Positions 27,883 through 38,881 of a stretch of DNA of 64,000 nucleotides are shown here, one piece after another; the stretch's first letter is position 1; each line of letters opens with the position of its first letter. The position numbers and the translations under genes are program-made. Below the pieces are notes generated by a model. It had not been told where the DNA came from, did not search any database, and saw only the letters and a program-made list of their open reading frames with translations. Origin of the DNA: Leishmania donovani (taxonomy: Eukaryota; Euglenozoa; Kinetoplastea; Trypanosomatida; Trypanosomatidae); NCBI RefSeq assembly GCF_000227135.1, contig NC_018251.1:778568-842567 (forward strand), written 5' to 3'.

Positions 27883-30800
27883 GATATCAGTAGAAAGAGA
27901 AGAGGTTTCCACTGTCCGTGGTCGGCTTCTGCCTGCGGATTCGAATGATGAGGACGCGGGAGCGACGGAAGTGGGAGTAGGGTCACCAATGGTGCCGCTG
28001 AGATGCACGAGAGGCCCTTTTCTATTTTCGTGTGTATGTGTGCAAGTCGTAACGAGGGAAAGAAAAAGCAGAGATGAAGAGAGAAAGCACTCGTCATGCG
28101 CTCTAGACATGGAGAGAAAGACTCACCCACTCCCTCGCTTATCTCCTACACGACATCCACTGCCCTGCTGAAGTTGCGTTGCGACGTCGTGGGCCTCCGG
28201 CTCACCTACGCAGAGGAAAGAGAAGAGCGAGACATCGCCAGCATTCCGCTGCAATATGCGTCACACATACACACCCACGACGGCTTGTGCATGCGTACAA
28301 CCCCACCTCTCACCGTGGTGTTGTGGTGCTGCTCGTTCCCTTTCCGCCTTTGGATGCCTTTTGCCATAAAAGGTACGGCAGAGGCGCCCCACACTTTTCT
28401 GCTGTGCTTCTTCGTTTCGGTTCTTTGTTTCGTATATCACCGATCCGCGCCCTCGTCGCACGACGCCCGCGTCTCCACCTCTCCTTCCCCTCCATCTCCT
28501 TCGCTTCTCCCACCCTCGGGGGTCCTTGCACCTATTAAGCCGCTTGTGTGTGGGAGAGGGGAGAGGAGTGGGGACATGTCTTTGCTGCAGTTCTTATCAC
28601 CCACCCTGTGGACCTTGCCTTCCCTGCCGGTTGCCTGGAGGCATATGCACACGCGCAGATGGATCAGGTGCATACAGAGAAGAGAGGGGGGAGGGGACAC
28701 GACGATCGGCGGCACCTCCCCTCCCCCTCCGCACCCACACCCACACCTCATCTCACATAGCAGGCGAGTTGAGCATATGTACGTATGCATGTATGTAGTC
28801 GGAGGGAGGGGCGCACTCACAGAGAGGGAGAAGAACGCACGGTGGAGATGATGGTGGGCGCCACGAGCGGCTAACGCATAAACCAAACAAAAGAAGTCGG
28901 GTGTGGGGATGCACAACACAGGAAGGAAAACGCACGCAACGTAACGACAGGAAAGACGAACAGGGCGCATCAGCATCAACATCAACATCACGGAAAGGAA
29001 GGACACCGTCGACGAGTGAGGGCCCGAGTCGAGTGGGAAGACAGACAGCGATGGAGAGACATAGAAAGGAGAGAAAGGAGGAGGAGGGGGTGCGCACAAG
29101 ACATGAAGGAAAGATACGAAGATAGGCAAGTAATTAAAGATAAAACGTCGTCATTCGCCTGTCATTTCTTCGGCTCTTGGTGTTGCGGAGACGGTCAGAC
29201 GGCAAGGGTAGATGCGTGGGGGTGTGGAAGTGGTGGTGGTAAGGGGGGCGAGGGAGGTGGCATGTAGCACTTGAAACGAAGAGAAAAGCGAAGGAAAGCA
29301 TGAGAAGCGAGGCAACGCTCGTTTACTTTTCTTCGCAGAACAGAGCAGACCGGAGAAACGCGGCTCGTCTGTCTGTCTGTGTGTGGGTGTTGTGGGTGAT
29401 TGAGTGTTGTGTGTGTGTGTGTGTATGTGTGCGTGCGCTTCGCATTTACATCGATGAGCGTGCGTGCTTCAAGAGAGGGGAGGGGGCATGCAGTGACAGA
29501 GGCGCGTATGGGCCCCAGGTGTTGCGGCGCACCACATTTCACAGCAACGCGTGGGGCACCAACGACCGCGCAAAACACGGATGAACGCGAACAGAGAAGA
29601 ATAGAGAGAAGAGCAAGTGCGGAAGAGACGTAGCATATAGTGCAAGGAGGATGGCGCCATGGGTCAAACACGCACACACGCGAAAACGCCTACACACAAT
29701 GTGGGACGCAGAGAAGAGTAGACTGGAGCGGTCCAAACAGCAGCATACTATGGTATGATGAGGCCGGGAGACAGTGCGTTCGGGGAACGTCGTTGAGAAG
29801 AAACAGAGAAGAAATGGGGAGGGGGAGGTGGAGGAGGATGCTGGTGGAGGCGAGGCAGTGAGAAGAGAAACAAAGGGGCGTTCCTCGACGAGAGAGGGAG
29901 TAAGCGAGACACCCGCACCCTCCCCTGTACACACGCACACGCCTACGCGCACACACACACAGTAAAGGAGAGGCGTAACGCGTAAAGCACAAGTGCACAC
30001 GAACGCAGAAAAAAAAAGAAAAAGGTGAACTCACTTAGCGGGAAACACACACGCTCAGAGACAGGGAGACGAGAGGGAGGGGAGGAAAATACTTCTGAAG
30101 AGGCAGGAGGAGGGGAAATCGAGGCCACAATACGCAGGCGAAACAGCTCAGGCACCGAAAGGGAAACACAACGCGAAGAAGGGGCGCGCACGTACACACA
30201 CACACACACCCAAGCGATAGATGAAGACGTTTTCTTCATTCGCGCATACGTAGGTGATGGGTGTGAGAGAGAGAGGGTGGTGATGGAGAGGGATGGAAGG
30301 AGGTAGCGTTGCGAGGGTGAGGAATGACGGGGGAGGCGGCGAGGTTGATGACGGCTTGCCGTTGTGGTGGGATGGATGAGCGTGGGCTGTGTTCTTCCAC
30401 CGCCACCTCCCGCTGCATCGCACTAAAGCTCCAGCAAGCGTCCACAGAACGACTTCCACCGCCAATTCCCTCGACCTTCCTTTAAGTTGCACACACTTCT
30501 CAAACATTCCTATCGCTTGCTACACGCGCCCGTCCTTCGTTTTCCCCCTCTTGCATCGATCGCATCTCCCCCCCCCCACCTTTAAGGACGTCGCAGATGG
30601 ACGGACACACACACGTACTCCACTTGCACGGCAAGCAAGGGGTCAGGCCACGCTGGCGAGCGACGCCAACGGAGCAGCAGAGGAAGGGGACATTGATCAC
30701 CAAAGAGCCACCGACGACAAGATCTTGGAATAGCGCCGCCTCTTTCTCCCTCTTCCTTTCACGTCCTCGCTTCCCCTCTCCCTTGTACTCAGGAGAGTAC

Positions 30801-31143
30801 GCGAGAGAATAGGAGGGGGTAGAAGGGCGTCATGACAGGCTGGCGCACACGTCTTAAGAGGTCCACGAGGAGCCTTGGGGTAGATGGGTCTTGCGAGGGG
30901 GTCCGAGTTGCCCTTTCCTTCTTACATGGCGCGTGCGCACCGATGTCGAGGTTTGAGTGCCCCTCGCCCATCTGTTTTCCATCCGTCTATTCACCCTTCG
31001 TGAAGTCTTTCCTCTTGCGCTTGAGGTAGTCGCTCTTGCCAGGATTGTCTTCGACACAGCTGCCGCGTAACCGCGCAGCAGCTCTGTCACTGCAACCTTT
31101 CCTCTCTCCCTTTCTCACCCAGATGCGACGTCATCTGGATAGA
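27883..31143. other. Long intergenic: HMG-CoA synthase 3' UTR and CID gene 5' UTR
   Basis: About 3.3 kb without a supported gene. Features seen are a TG run at 29405-29424, a long purine-rich stretch 28860-30320 and pyrimidine-rich blocks near 30380-30590. Long minus frames (for example 28437-29129) are rich in Ser, Pro, Leu and Cys and are probably chance. No copy of the SIDER-like family is present. Confidence 0.5.
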
Positions 31144-32649
31144 TCACTGAATGTAGCGGTAGTACTCAATACCGACATCCTGGAAGGCGGCCTCGTTGCG
31201 GTTGCCAAGGCGGTCAATGACAAACTCCATCTTGCGTCTGTCTTTCGCCAGATCGTTCTTCTCGGCGCCTGTGTGGAGAGCCTCGTACTGGGCCTTGTCC
31301 AGGTTCACGGGATTCTCGAGGGCCTTGCTGACGTTGATGTTGGCGGCAGCGTTCTCCCAGCCAGGCACGGGCAAGATAGGGATCGACATGCTCGCATCGC
31401 CGGAGCCGTAGCCCACCATTACCATAGGCTTGCCGGTGATGTCAAGCTTGCGGGTGTAGGCCTCCTCGAAGCCGGCCGCCAGCCAGCAGGGCAGGGAGGC
31501 CGTGTACAGGTTTCCAAAGTTGCCCATTGCTGGGCTGCCCATGCTCATCTTCTTCTCCAGCAGGTCGATGAACTTCTTGTCCTTGCGCAGCACCTTCGCA
31601 ACCTTACCGGTTGCCGGGAACGCGTCCTTCGGCTCTCCGCCGCTCTCGATCTGCTGAAAGTAGTGCGGGTTCACGTCGAGCTCCTTCAGCACGGCTGCGG
31701 GGTCGGCTTTGCCCTGCTTGCATAGCTCTGCGAAATAAGCCTTGTGCTCCTCGGAGGTGGCGCGGGCAAGGCCGCGGGCGTACAGGAACGACATGGCCTG
31801 GATGGGCATCATGTTGTACGGGCGGTGGAAGAAGAGGGCAGTGACGTCGTCATAGTACTTGCCCGGAGACTGCTGCAGGCGCTCCAGCATGTGCTCCACC
31901 GCGACTGTCACCTCCTCCTGGTACACGAGAGTGCTGTAGGGGCCGGAGAAGACCGGGAAGTCCGCCATCTTGCCGTTGGCAGAGCTCTTCGTGTACTCTT
32001 CCAGGTTCATGAAATGGCGGCGGTGCGGCTTACGGAAGTCAGGGCCACGGTAGTCCGAAGCCGAGCCGCTGTGCTGCAGCTGCACTTCAAACAGCTTCGG
32101 GTCGTGTTCGAGCACCATGGCGGTGGCACCGGCGCCCTGCGTCTGCTCGCCCGTGGAGCCCAGCGCGTACTCGGCAATGTCGGACGCCACAGCGATCGCC
32201 ATGCGGTCCTTGCCATCGGCGTCGACGAAGCGGGTGGCGCTCTCCATCGCGTACACTCCGGCCAGGCAGGCATGCTTGAATTCAGGCACCTCGCAGTGGC
32301 GCGACATGGCCGGCATGTTCATGGCGCGCAGACCCTTATCCACCATACCCTTCACAATGATGGCGCCCGCCGAGTTGTCGGACGAGCTCTCCGTGCCGAG
32401 GCCGAGGAAGCCGATCTTGGTGGGGTCGATATTGTTGTTCACAATCAGGCGGAGGACAGCGTTAGCGGCCATGGTGTACGCGTTCTCGTTGTAGTTCGTA
32501 ATGCGGAAAGACTGCCCAACGACGCTCGACACCTTGTCCCAGCTGTTACCCGTCCACTTGCACCACTGCTCCAGATCCACGCGGCAGTGCGGGGCGTACA
32601 CGGCCATGCCGCTGACGCCCGCCAGGTTAAGACAGGTGTTGCGCATCAT
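31144..32649 (-). CDS. HMGCS: Hydroxymethylglutaryl-CoA synthase
   Basis: Condenses acetyl-CoA with acetoacetyl-CoA to HMG-CoA, the committed feed into the mevalonate and sterol pathway. The 501-residue product has the thiolase-like fold. The catalytic cysteine is Cys128 in FKHACLAGVYAMES, the general-base glutamate probably lies in GLGTESSSDNSAG (83-95), and the active-site histidine in FFHRPYNMM. The conserved GNLYTASLP and VGYGSGDASM segments follow near the end. The N-terminus (MMRNTCLNLAG) may serve as a short mitochondrial signal, but this is weak. Two Met codons open the frame at 32649. A long C/T tract and AG just upstream support this start. The stop is TGA. Confidence 0.95.
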   Translation of the reverse strand: MMRNTCLNLAGVSGMAVYAPHCRVDLEQWCKWTGNSWDKVSSVVGQSFRITNYNENAYTMAANAVLRLIVNNNIDPTKIGFLGLGTESSSDNSAGAIIVKGMVDKGLRAMNMPAMSRHCEVPEFKHACLAGVYAMESATRFVDADGKDRMAIAVASDIAEYALGSTGEQTQGAGATAMVLEHDPKLFEVQLQHSGSASDYRGPDFRKPHRRHFMNLEEYTKSSANGKMADFPVFSGPYSTLVYQEEVTVAVEHMLERLQQSPGKYYDDVTALFFHRPYNMMPIQAMSFLYARGLARATSEEHKAYFAELCKQGKADPAAVLKELDVNPHYFQQIESGGEPKDAFPATGKVAKVLRKDKKFIDLLEKKMSMGSPAMGNFGNLYTASLPCWLAAGFEEAYTRKLDITGKPMVMVGYGSGDASMSIPILPVPGWENAAANINVSKALENPVNLDKAQYEALHTGAEKNDLAKDRRKMEFVIDRLGNRNEAAFQDVGIEYYRYIQ

Positions 32650-33395
32650 TTTGTTTTCTTTCAGGGGTTCAGTCGTGAGGAGGAAACGGGGCGGGGGGAG
32701 GAGGAGCAGGAGGAGGGAGAAGGAGGCGCCTTTCGGTTTGTTTGGGTAATGAGACGAACTAATATAATGAATGCGTGCTTAGTTGCGGTTGGCGTTGAGA
32801 GATTCTGCGATGCGTGTTTGGTTTTGGAGTGCGTGCACGCACATAAACGTGGATGGGTGTGTTATGTATATGTAATATATTTATATATATGTGTGTGTGT
32901 GGATGTGAAGAAAGAGGGGTGGATGGCCATATGGTGAAGCACGGAGGAGGAAGGGTGGGGACAGATCGACACCGGGCGCATGGAAGATGCCCGTCAGCAA
33001 GAGAGAGAGGCAGAGGGAGAGGGGTGCGGCGTGTGGCTGAGGACGCCCATTGTTCCTTGCTCTTGGTTGGCTGTTGAGGCAACGGAGAGGGAGAGAGCAA
33101 TCGCGGGTATTACGCGCACACCACAGCTGCGCGCGTGTGTGTGTGGGAGGGAGAACGGTAAAGGGAGGGCGGGGAGGCGAAAGCGAAGCTGTGGGACACA
33201 ATTCCGCCACACCCCTCACCAACCCCCCTTTCTCAGGTCACTCGCGATCCTTGCACACCGACTCGCATACGCACACACGCGCAAAACTATACCCACGCCC
33301 ACGCGCGCACACACTAGTGTCCAAGGACAGAGAAGAGAGGCGGCCGGGAGAAGGGCCGAGGCAGCTCGACGCATACAGGGAGAGAGAGACGCTCT
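32650..33395. other. Intergenic: large helical gene 3' UTR and HMG-CoA synthase 5' UTR
   Basis: About 0.75 kb. It includes an AT-rich patch at 32860-32895 (ATGTAATATATTTATATATA), unusual in this GC-rich window, followed by a GT run. No gene is seen. Confidence 0.55.
32658..32659 (-). promoter_or_regulatory. Probable spliced-leader acceptor AG, HMG-CoA synthase
   Basis: A minus-strand C/T tract (about 32670-32730) is followed by CCCCTGAAAG and then, 8 bases on, the ATG. Confidence 0.5.
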
Positions 33396-36300
33396 CTACT
33401 TGGCCCGCACACGTGCCTTATAGCTCTCCCACATGCTGCTCTTGAAGTCTTTGCGGTGCTCCAGCACGCGGCGGACAACGTACTGGCACCACGGGGAGTT
33501 GTCGGAGCACTCGGGCAGCGTGTGCAGCGGCGGCACGCCAGCACCGCCGGTAACTAGCTCAGAGGACGGCTTTGACATAACGTACTGCACGACACTGTAG
33601 AGCTTTTCCAGCAGCTCCGCGCTGGACACACGCAACGCCTGTGCCGCGCCTTGAAATGTGTTGCAGTGGTCCCTCCCCGTGGGCGGGGTGCGCTGCTTGT
33701 CCGCGCTCGGCTCGAAAAAGAAGGCACGCACGATGTCGAGATCGGCGAGGATGAGCGGCGCATCAGCCGGGCTGAGAAACACCTCGGCTCCGTCCACATA
33801 CACGGCGAAGAGGCACGCAGTGAAGTAGTGGCCGAGGCGGTAGCGCAGCTGACGCACCGCCGGCTCGAAATTGATCGTTTCGCGAACGCGATCCAACACG
33901 CAGCGCACCTCGTCGAGAATTCGCTGCATCGTCACATCGGGGTAGAGGCGCGGCATGGGCAAGTCCTCCAGCTTGGCGGCGCTACACTTTATCAACTTGT
34001 ACTGATTCGCATCCAACTGCATGAACTTGGACATCAAGTCCTTGACAGAGTACTGTGTGAGAATGTAAATGCTGAGGCTGTTGCACAGCTTCAGCACGGC
34101 GCTGTACAGATTCCGCCAGATCTTCTCTGTAATCTCGTCTGTCGGCACGGGCGGCGCACCTGTCACACGTCGCACCAGGTCGTATTGCTGCCGCGAGCGC
34201 ATGAGACACTCTTCGAAGCCCTCCCGCACCCGCACCAGGGTTTGCAGGCGATGCACGCCTCTAGGGAGCAGCGCCGGGTACCTGCACAGCTTCGCACATG
34301 CGATGCCCACGCACTCGCTTTCGGCCGCCAGGGCCGGCATTTTGTCGCTCGGGGCAGCCGCGGCCACCGTGGGAAATCCTTCCAGGCACTTCTCAATCAG
34401 CGCCGTCACAATGTCGAGCCAACTGCACATGCGGGCGTACTGCTGGGCCGCCGGATCGCCCCCGAGGGGTGGCGGCCGTGGAGCGCCAAAGACGGCCTGC
34501 ACATACCGCATCACATCACCCAATGGCGCACTCGCGCACTCGACCGTATCCGCCCACGGCAGAGAGATCTCCTCCATGAGCTGCTTCGCAAATTTCACGT
34601 GTGCGGCCTCGTCGTACTGAGCCAGTGTGTCTAGCGGAGCTAGGTACCTCTGTGTGGCGCGTTTCAGCAGGACACACAGTGTCTTGCTCTCACTTGTGCG
34701 CCGCTCGCCGTCGCAGCCGTCTAGCAAGTAGTCGAGGAAGGCATCAAGCGACGCCTTGTGGTCCTTGGGCACGTTTTGGGTGGCACCAGGGTAGAGACCG
34801 CCCCAGTGCCGCGTAAGAAGGATGTAGGCGCCGATGCGCAGCCGGCCAGGCACGATGAGCATGGGCGCGAGTGGGAAGCTTCGGGTGAGCATTTGGCAGT
34901 ACGCCTTTTGCTTCGTGTCAAGGCTGTTGCCGGCCATCTGGAACAAAGTCGCGGCGGAGAGGTGTTGCACGTTCGTATTGTCGTCCACCAGCTCGGCGTA
35001 ACTGCGGAACACGCCAGAGTTAACGAAGACCTCCATGAGCGCCAACAAAATGTCCTCGCTGCTCGAGGTGGGAGGCAGCACCGGCATATCGTCGACGAGC
35101 ACCATCGCGCTCAGCATGCACGGCGGCAGGGCGAGGCACGCTTCGATGAACGCCGCCGTCGCACTGCGCTGCATGTCATCTGAGAAGCTGGAGTCGAGCC
35201 ATGGCATTGGCACGGCTGCCAAGCAGAAGGTCTCCTGCATTACGTAATAGGCATACTTCACTGCCGGCGTCAGCTGTGCGTTAGCGATGCCGGAAATGCC
35301 GTAGTGGCTGATGGAGCGCGCCAAGTCCTTTAGAAACACCGCCTGCGCCTCCACGCTGCCGCCCTTGTCGCTGGCCAGCAGCTGCGCATGCAGGTGGCAA
35401 AAGTGCTCGGTCTGTGGCAGGATGCTCAAGTACTCTCGCAGCGCCGCAAGGCAGCTCTCCACGTCCTTCGCGCTGTAGATGGGGCTGAGGGTGCTGAGGT
35501 CCCGGTGGTACAGCGGAATGAGACAGGCGGCGAACACCATTGCGCGTATGGCAAACGGCACTTGCGTGTCGCCCGGCAAGTCCGGGTAGTGCTCAATTAC
35601 GCTCTGCAGCTGCTCGGCGCGGCTCACGAAATCGTCGTCGTTGGAGTTTTCACAGAGCAAGCGGAGCGTGGACGCATTCGGGCGTAGTTCGGAGAGGTAC
35701 CGCCGGCGCTCCTCTTTCGCCACCGCGTCCCCATCGTCAAGCGCCCGTCGCAGGGCGGGAGGTGTGACGTTCGCCAGTGACCGCGTGTGCTGCTCCTCCG
35801 TGATGTTGAAAACGCGCCGGTACACGTTGCCCAACTCTTGCGCGTACATGTCCCGCTTCTGGGTGAGCAGCACACCGGTGGCCAGGAGGAGGCTCTCGTA
35901 GGCGAAGATGGGCAAAATGTCAAGGAACGGCGCCAGAGGTGCGCTGTCGAGTACCTCGCAGAGCTGGATGTGCGGTGGGCGCGGGAAGCTGAAGGCGGCC
36001 GCCGTCGCCTCCTCGTTCATCTTGCGCTGCTGTGCAGCGGCGTCGAAGACGGTGCCGAACTGGGTCGCGATGTTTGAGGAAATGGTGCCCGGCGTGGTGC
36101 CGCAGAGCGGGATCTGCATCTGCTCCATAAGCCGCGCCACGTCAGACACGTTGAGCTCCTCCTTGGCAGCCCCTGGCAGGCTCGTCACGGGGGAGGTCTG
36201 CCGCACGCCTTGAATGGAGGAGGACAGCGGGTTCCACACAGACGACAGAACCTTGCCCGTGCTGCTGCCCGTTGCGCTGGCGGGCCGCGTACCTTGCCGC

Positions 36301-36992
36301 TTCGAAGCCGCGGAGGCGCGGGAATCGTTCGTCGTCGAAGCAGAGCTGCCGGAGAGCCGCCGCCCGCTATCCGGAACAGCAGCAGCTCCCTCGACGCTGC
36401 CCAAGCCCTTTAAGGCCCCTATGAGGAAGCCCAAAAGCCCCTTGTTGCCCTCCTGCGCTGCGCTGTTGCTAGCGCCCGGGGGTGGCTGCACAGGGCGCGG
36501 CGGCGACTGCTCAGATGCCGCCAGTTTTGGACTACCGCTGTCGCCGCGCTTATCGGGCGAATGGGAGCTATCGTTTTTCGCCGCTACATGCGGTGAGGAG
36601 CTGCTGCCATCAATGGTCGAGTACGACCCGCGATTAGCATTGGGTAGATCGGGCTTTGCCTCTTTTTTCGCCGGCAGCTCTGGAGGGGATCTCGAGTGCT
36701 TGCTGCGGCTGGTCGGCGCTGCGTTTTTGGCTCGCTGGACGCCGCCGCTGCTGCTGCCGATAACGGTGAAGCACTTCGTCAAGTCGAGCTCGAACTTTGG
36801 CACCTTCTTTCCCTTGGCGTGCTGCGCTGCTCTCTCGGCCTCGGCGTAGAGGGTGGTGGGACTCGGGCAGCTTGTGAGGTCGACGTGCTCCAGTGACGCA
36901 CAGCCGTCTGGTAACTTGAGGCTCACGTTTGGCGGCGGGTGTCGCAGTGCATACAGCAGTAGCTCATCGCGCTCTGCCTGCACGCTCTTCAT
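33396..36992 (-). CDS. Large uncharacterised helical protein, possible MUN-like domain
   Basis: A protein of 1198 residues. Residues about 80-290 are Ser/Pro/Gly-rich and look disordered; from about 290 to the end it is predicted helical by eye. I see no catalytic motif, signal peptide or membrane segment. The C-terminal pattern, a helix RILDEVRCVLDRVRETI followed later by VFLSPADAPLILADLDIVRA and FFF, resembles MUN/DUF810 tethering proteins, which help vesicle fusion in animals and plants. This is a weak pattern match only. The ATG at 36992 is firm because an acceptor ACCAG lies directly before it. The stop is TAG. Confidence 0.85.
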   Translation of the reverse strand: MKSVQAERDELLLYALRHPPPNVSLKLPDGCASLEHVDLTSCPSPTTLYAEAERAAQHAKGKKVPKFELDLTKCFTVIGSSSGGVQRAKNAAPTSRSKHSRSPPELPAKKEAKPDLPNANRGSYSTIDGSSSSPHVAAKNDSSHSPDKRGDSGSPKLAASEQSPPRPVQPPPGASNSAAQEGNKGLLGFLIGALKGLGSVEGAAAVPDSGRRLSGSSASTTNDSRASAASKRQGTRPASATGSSTGKVLSSVWNPLSSSIQGVRQTSPVTSLPGAAKEELNVSDVARLMEQMQIPLCGTTPGTISSNIATQFGTVFDAAAQQRKMNEEATAAAFSFPRPPHIQLCEVLDSAPLAPFLDILPIFAYESLLLATGVLLTQKRDMYAQELGNVYRRVFNITEEQHTRSLANVTPPALRRALDDGDAVAKEERRRYLSELRPNASTLRLLCENSNDDDFVSRAEQLQSVIEHYPDLPGDTQVPFAIRAMVFAACLIPLYHRDLSTLSPIYSAKDVESCLAALREYLSILPQTEHFCHLHAQLLASDKGGSVEAQAVFLKDLARSISHYGISGIANAQLTPAVKYAYYVMQETFCLAAVPMPWLDSSFSDDMQRSATAAFIEACLALPPCMLSAMVLVDDMPVLPPTSSSEDILLALMEVFVNSGVFRSYAELVDDNTNVQHLSAATLFQMAGNSLDTKQKAYCQMLTRSFPLAPMLIVPGRLRIGAYILLTRHWGGLYPGATQNVPKDHKASLDAFLDYLLDGCDGERRTSESKTLCVLLKRATQRYLAPLDTLAQYDEAAHVKFAKQLMEEISLPWADTVECASAPLGDVMRYVQAVFGAPRPPPLGGDPAAQQYARMCSWLDIVTALIEKCLEGFPTVAAAAPSDKMPALAAESECVGIACAKLCRYPALLPRGVHRLQTLVRVREGFEECLMRSRQQYDLVRRVTGAPPVPTDEITEKIWRNLYSAVLKLCNSLSIYILTQYSVKDLMSKFMQLDANQYKLIKCSAAKLEDLPMPRLYPDVTMQRILDEVRCVLDRVRETINFEPAVRQLRYRLGHYFTACLFAVYVDGAEVFLSPADAPLILADLDIVRAFFFEPSADKQRTPPTGRDHCNTFQGAAQALRVSSAELLEKLYSVVQYVMSKPSSELVTGGAGVPPLHTLPECSDNSPWCQYVVRRVLEHRKDFKSSMWESYKARVRAK

Positions 36993-38413
36993 TCTGGTAT
37001 GGAGGGAATAAAAGAAGCGTGCGTGCGTGGTGCAGAGTCGAGGGAGAATTCAGTTGCATATATTGGGAGACGGAGCGGAGCGCGGATGTGCGTGCGTGCG
37101 TGCGGGGGTGGGGCGGGGGCCTAGATGTGGAAGAGTAGAGATACGAGAAGTGGGAGAATGGAGCACAAGCGCGAAGCAATGAAAGAAAAACGATAGCAGG
37201 CGTGTATAGAAGGGGGAACGAGGGGAGGGGAGGGGGAGAGAGGTGCTGCTCGCTCACATGCATACGCAAGCACCGCTGGCGTATAGCGCAAAACTCCCCA
37301 CAGAACCAAAAGCTCAAGGGAGGGAGGTAGAGAGATAATAAGAAGAGAATCAGCTGTCGACAGCAACAGTGCTGGTGTCGGCAACTGTGAACGACAACCA
37401 CCTGCAGGTGCAGTTGCCGTCTTGTCTCTGCGTCTGCGTGCGTGCACCTGCTCCGGTATTCAGCTTACGACATGCAACTCCTTCCACGGCAGCGAGAAGG
37501 AGAGCAGGCGATGAAGCGAAAAGAGCCGCTGGCCGAGAGGGCGCCGTGGATGTCTCAGGCAGCGAAGAGAGAAGAGGCGCAAAGATGGTGATGGCCAGAA
37601 TGCTGTGGAGCGCGTGGCGGTGGCGCGTCTTTGCATAACACCGAGGAAGGCAAGGGGGGAAGGGGGAGGGAGAGAGTATGCAGTACTGCGAGAGATAGAG
37701 GGTGTTCGCTCCACACATACACACACATACACACGGACGCGTGTGCACAGGAGGTGAGGCGGGAGAAGTAGACAGGAGGAGCGATATGCTGAGCGGAAGG
37801 AGGTGGGGGGGGGGGGCTTACCCGTACAGACACGAAGGGAAGACAAAAAAGACGAAAATAAACGTATGCCCGCACGTGTGCAGCACTCGAGCACCGAACG
37901 ATCAGCGCCTTCTCGGGCTACGCGGGTGCTTTGCCGGCGGACCAAAGGCCGAGGAGAAGCGGCACACTATCACCCCTCCTTCTTTCCGTACTCTTCGGTT
38001 TCATCTGCTTGCCGGCCAACCAGGGGCGTGCATGCCAGCACGTGCTGCGCGCACCGCCGTGTACACACCACCACCCATGCACGCACGTCCATGTAGAGCA
38101 TGGACACGTGAACCAGACGTGCACACGCGGTGGGGCCCACGCGCGCACACAGTCGCGTTAGGCCATGTATAGCATGCGCACCCCATTGGTTTTGTGCGGA
38201 GAGAGGGAAGAGGCCGCCAGCAGCGCGCAGCCGTACTAGCGTTGTGGACATCGGTTAGTGGCCACTTACCCCCTCCCGTGCGCCAAACGTCGCCGCACGC
38301 GCCGTTGCACCAGTGGGGAGCACACAAAGCTCTAGGACTCAGCAACGCACAGACTCTCACACACACACATACACACACACACACGCACGTAGCACGTAGC
38401 GGCAGGCACGCGT
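36993..38413. other. Intergenic: E2 gene 3' UTR and large helical gene 5' UTR
   Basis: About 1.4 kb. It contains a G run at 37806-37817, CA runs near 37715 and 38360, and GC-rich sequence with repeated GCACGTGC-type words near 38040-38150. No supported gene. Confidence 0.5.
36994..36995 (-). promoter_or_regulatory. Probable spliced-leader acceptor AG for the 1198-residue gene
   Basis: Minus strand reads TTTTATTCCCTCCATACCAG and then AATG, so the AG is one base before the ATG. Confidence 0.55.
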
Positions 38414-38881
38414 CTAAGAGCCTGGCGCTCCACCGTGAGTGGCCCGCACAGCGATGGTGAACTGCTCCCTGTCGTGCCAGAGCTGCGCGGCATGATTGTT
38501 CAGCGGTGACTCGTTGTTCGGGTTGTTGAGTAGGTTCTGGATGGACAGCAAGATGGAGCTCACCGAGTAGACGGCCGACCATTTCTCCTTGAGGATGTCG
38601 AGGCAGATGGCCCCACGCGTATCTACGTTCGGGTGGAAGCACGGCGTCATGAATGTGACAGTGGGCGCCTCGTACGGGTAGTTGGGCGGAAAAACAAGCA
38701 GCAAGTTGTACTCGAGCTCCTCATACGGCGTATTCGGTACGCCCTTGACGCTGCCGATCCAGCGGAATAGGTTGTCGTCCTCCGGGTAGGCGGAGATGCC
38801 CTCGGCATCACTCATCATCACCTCTACGAGCTCCTTTTGCAGCCGCGCCGCTGCCCCGCTGTTGCTGCTGCCGCCGTGCAT
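38414..38881 (-). CDS. Ubiquitin-conjugating enzyme E2, UBE2C-like
   Basis: Transfers ubiquitin from E1 to substrates, usually with an E3. The 155 residues are nearly all UBC fold. The HPN tripeptide is at 83-85 and the active-site cysteine is Cys93 in GAICLDILKEKWS. The stretch RLQKELVEVMMSDAEGISA, then PEDDNLFRWIGSVKG, and the insert YSVSSILLSIQNLLNNPN strongly recall UBE2C, the E2 of the anaphase-promoting complex. The APC role is inferred from that likeness. The frame extends upstream to 39160 through UTR-like sequence; I start at the ATG at 38881 (MHGGSSNSG). It lies next to an E2 variant on the same strand. Confidence 0.93.
   Translation of the reverse strand: MHGGSSNSGAAARLQKELVEVMMSDAEGISAYPEDDNLFRWIGSVKGVPNTPYEELEYNLLLVFPPNYPYEAPTVTFMTPCFHPNVDTRGAICLDILKEKWSAVYSVSSILLSIQNLLNNPNNESPLNNHAAQLWHDREQFTIAVRATHGGAPGS

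Noticed and set aside
28437..29129. 230-codon minus-strand open frame
   Set aside because: Composition of translated pyrimidine and CA repeats, and no motif.
31744..32937. 397-codon plus-strand open frame
   Set aside because: Antisense shadow of HMG-CoA synthase for most of its length, His/Val/Arg-rich.
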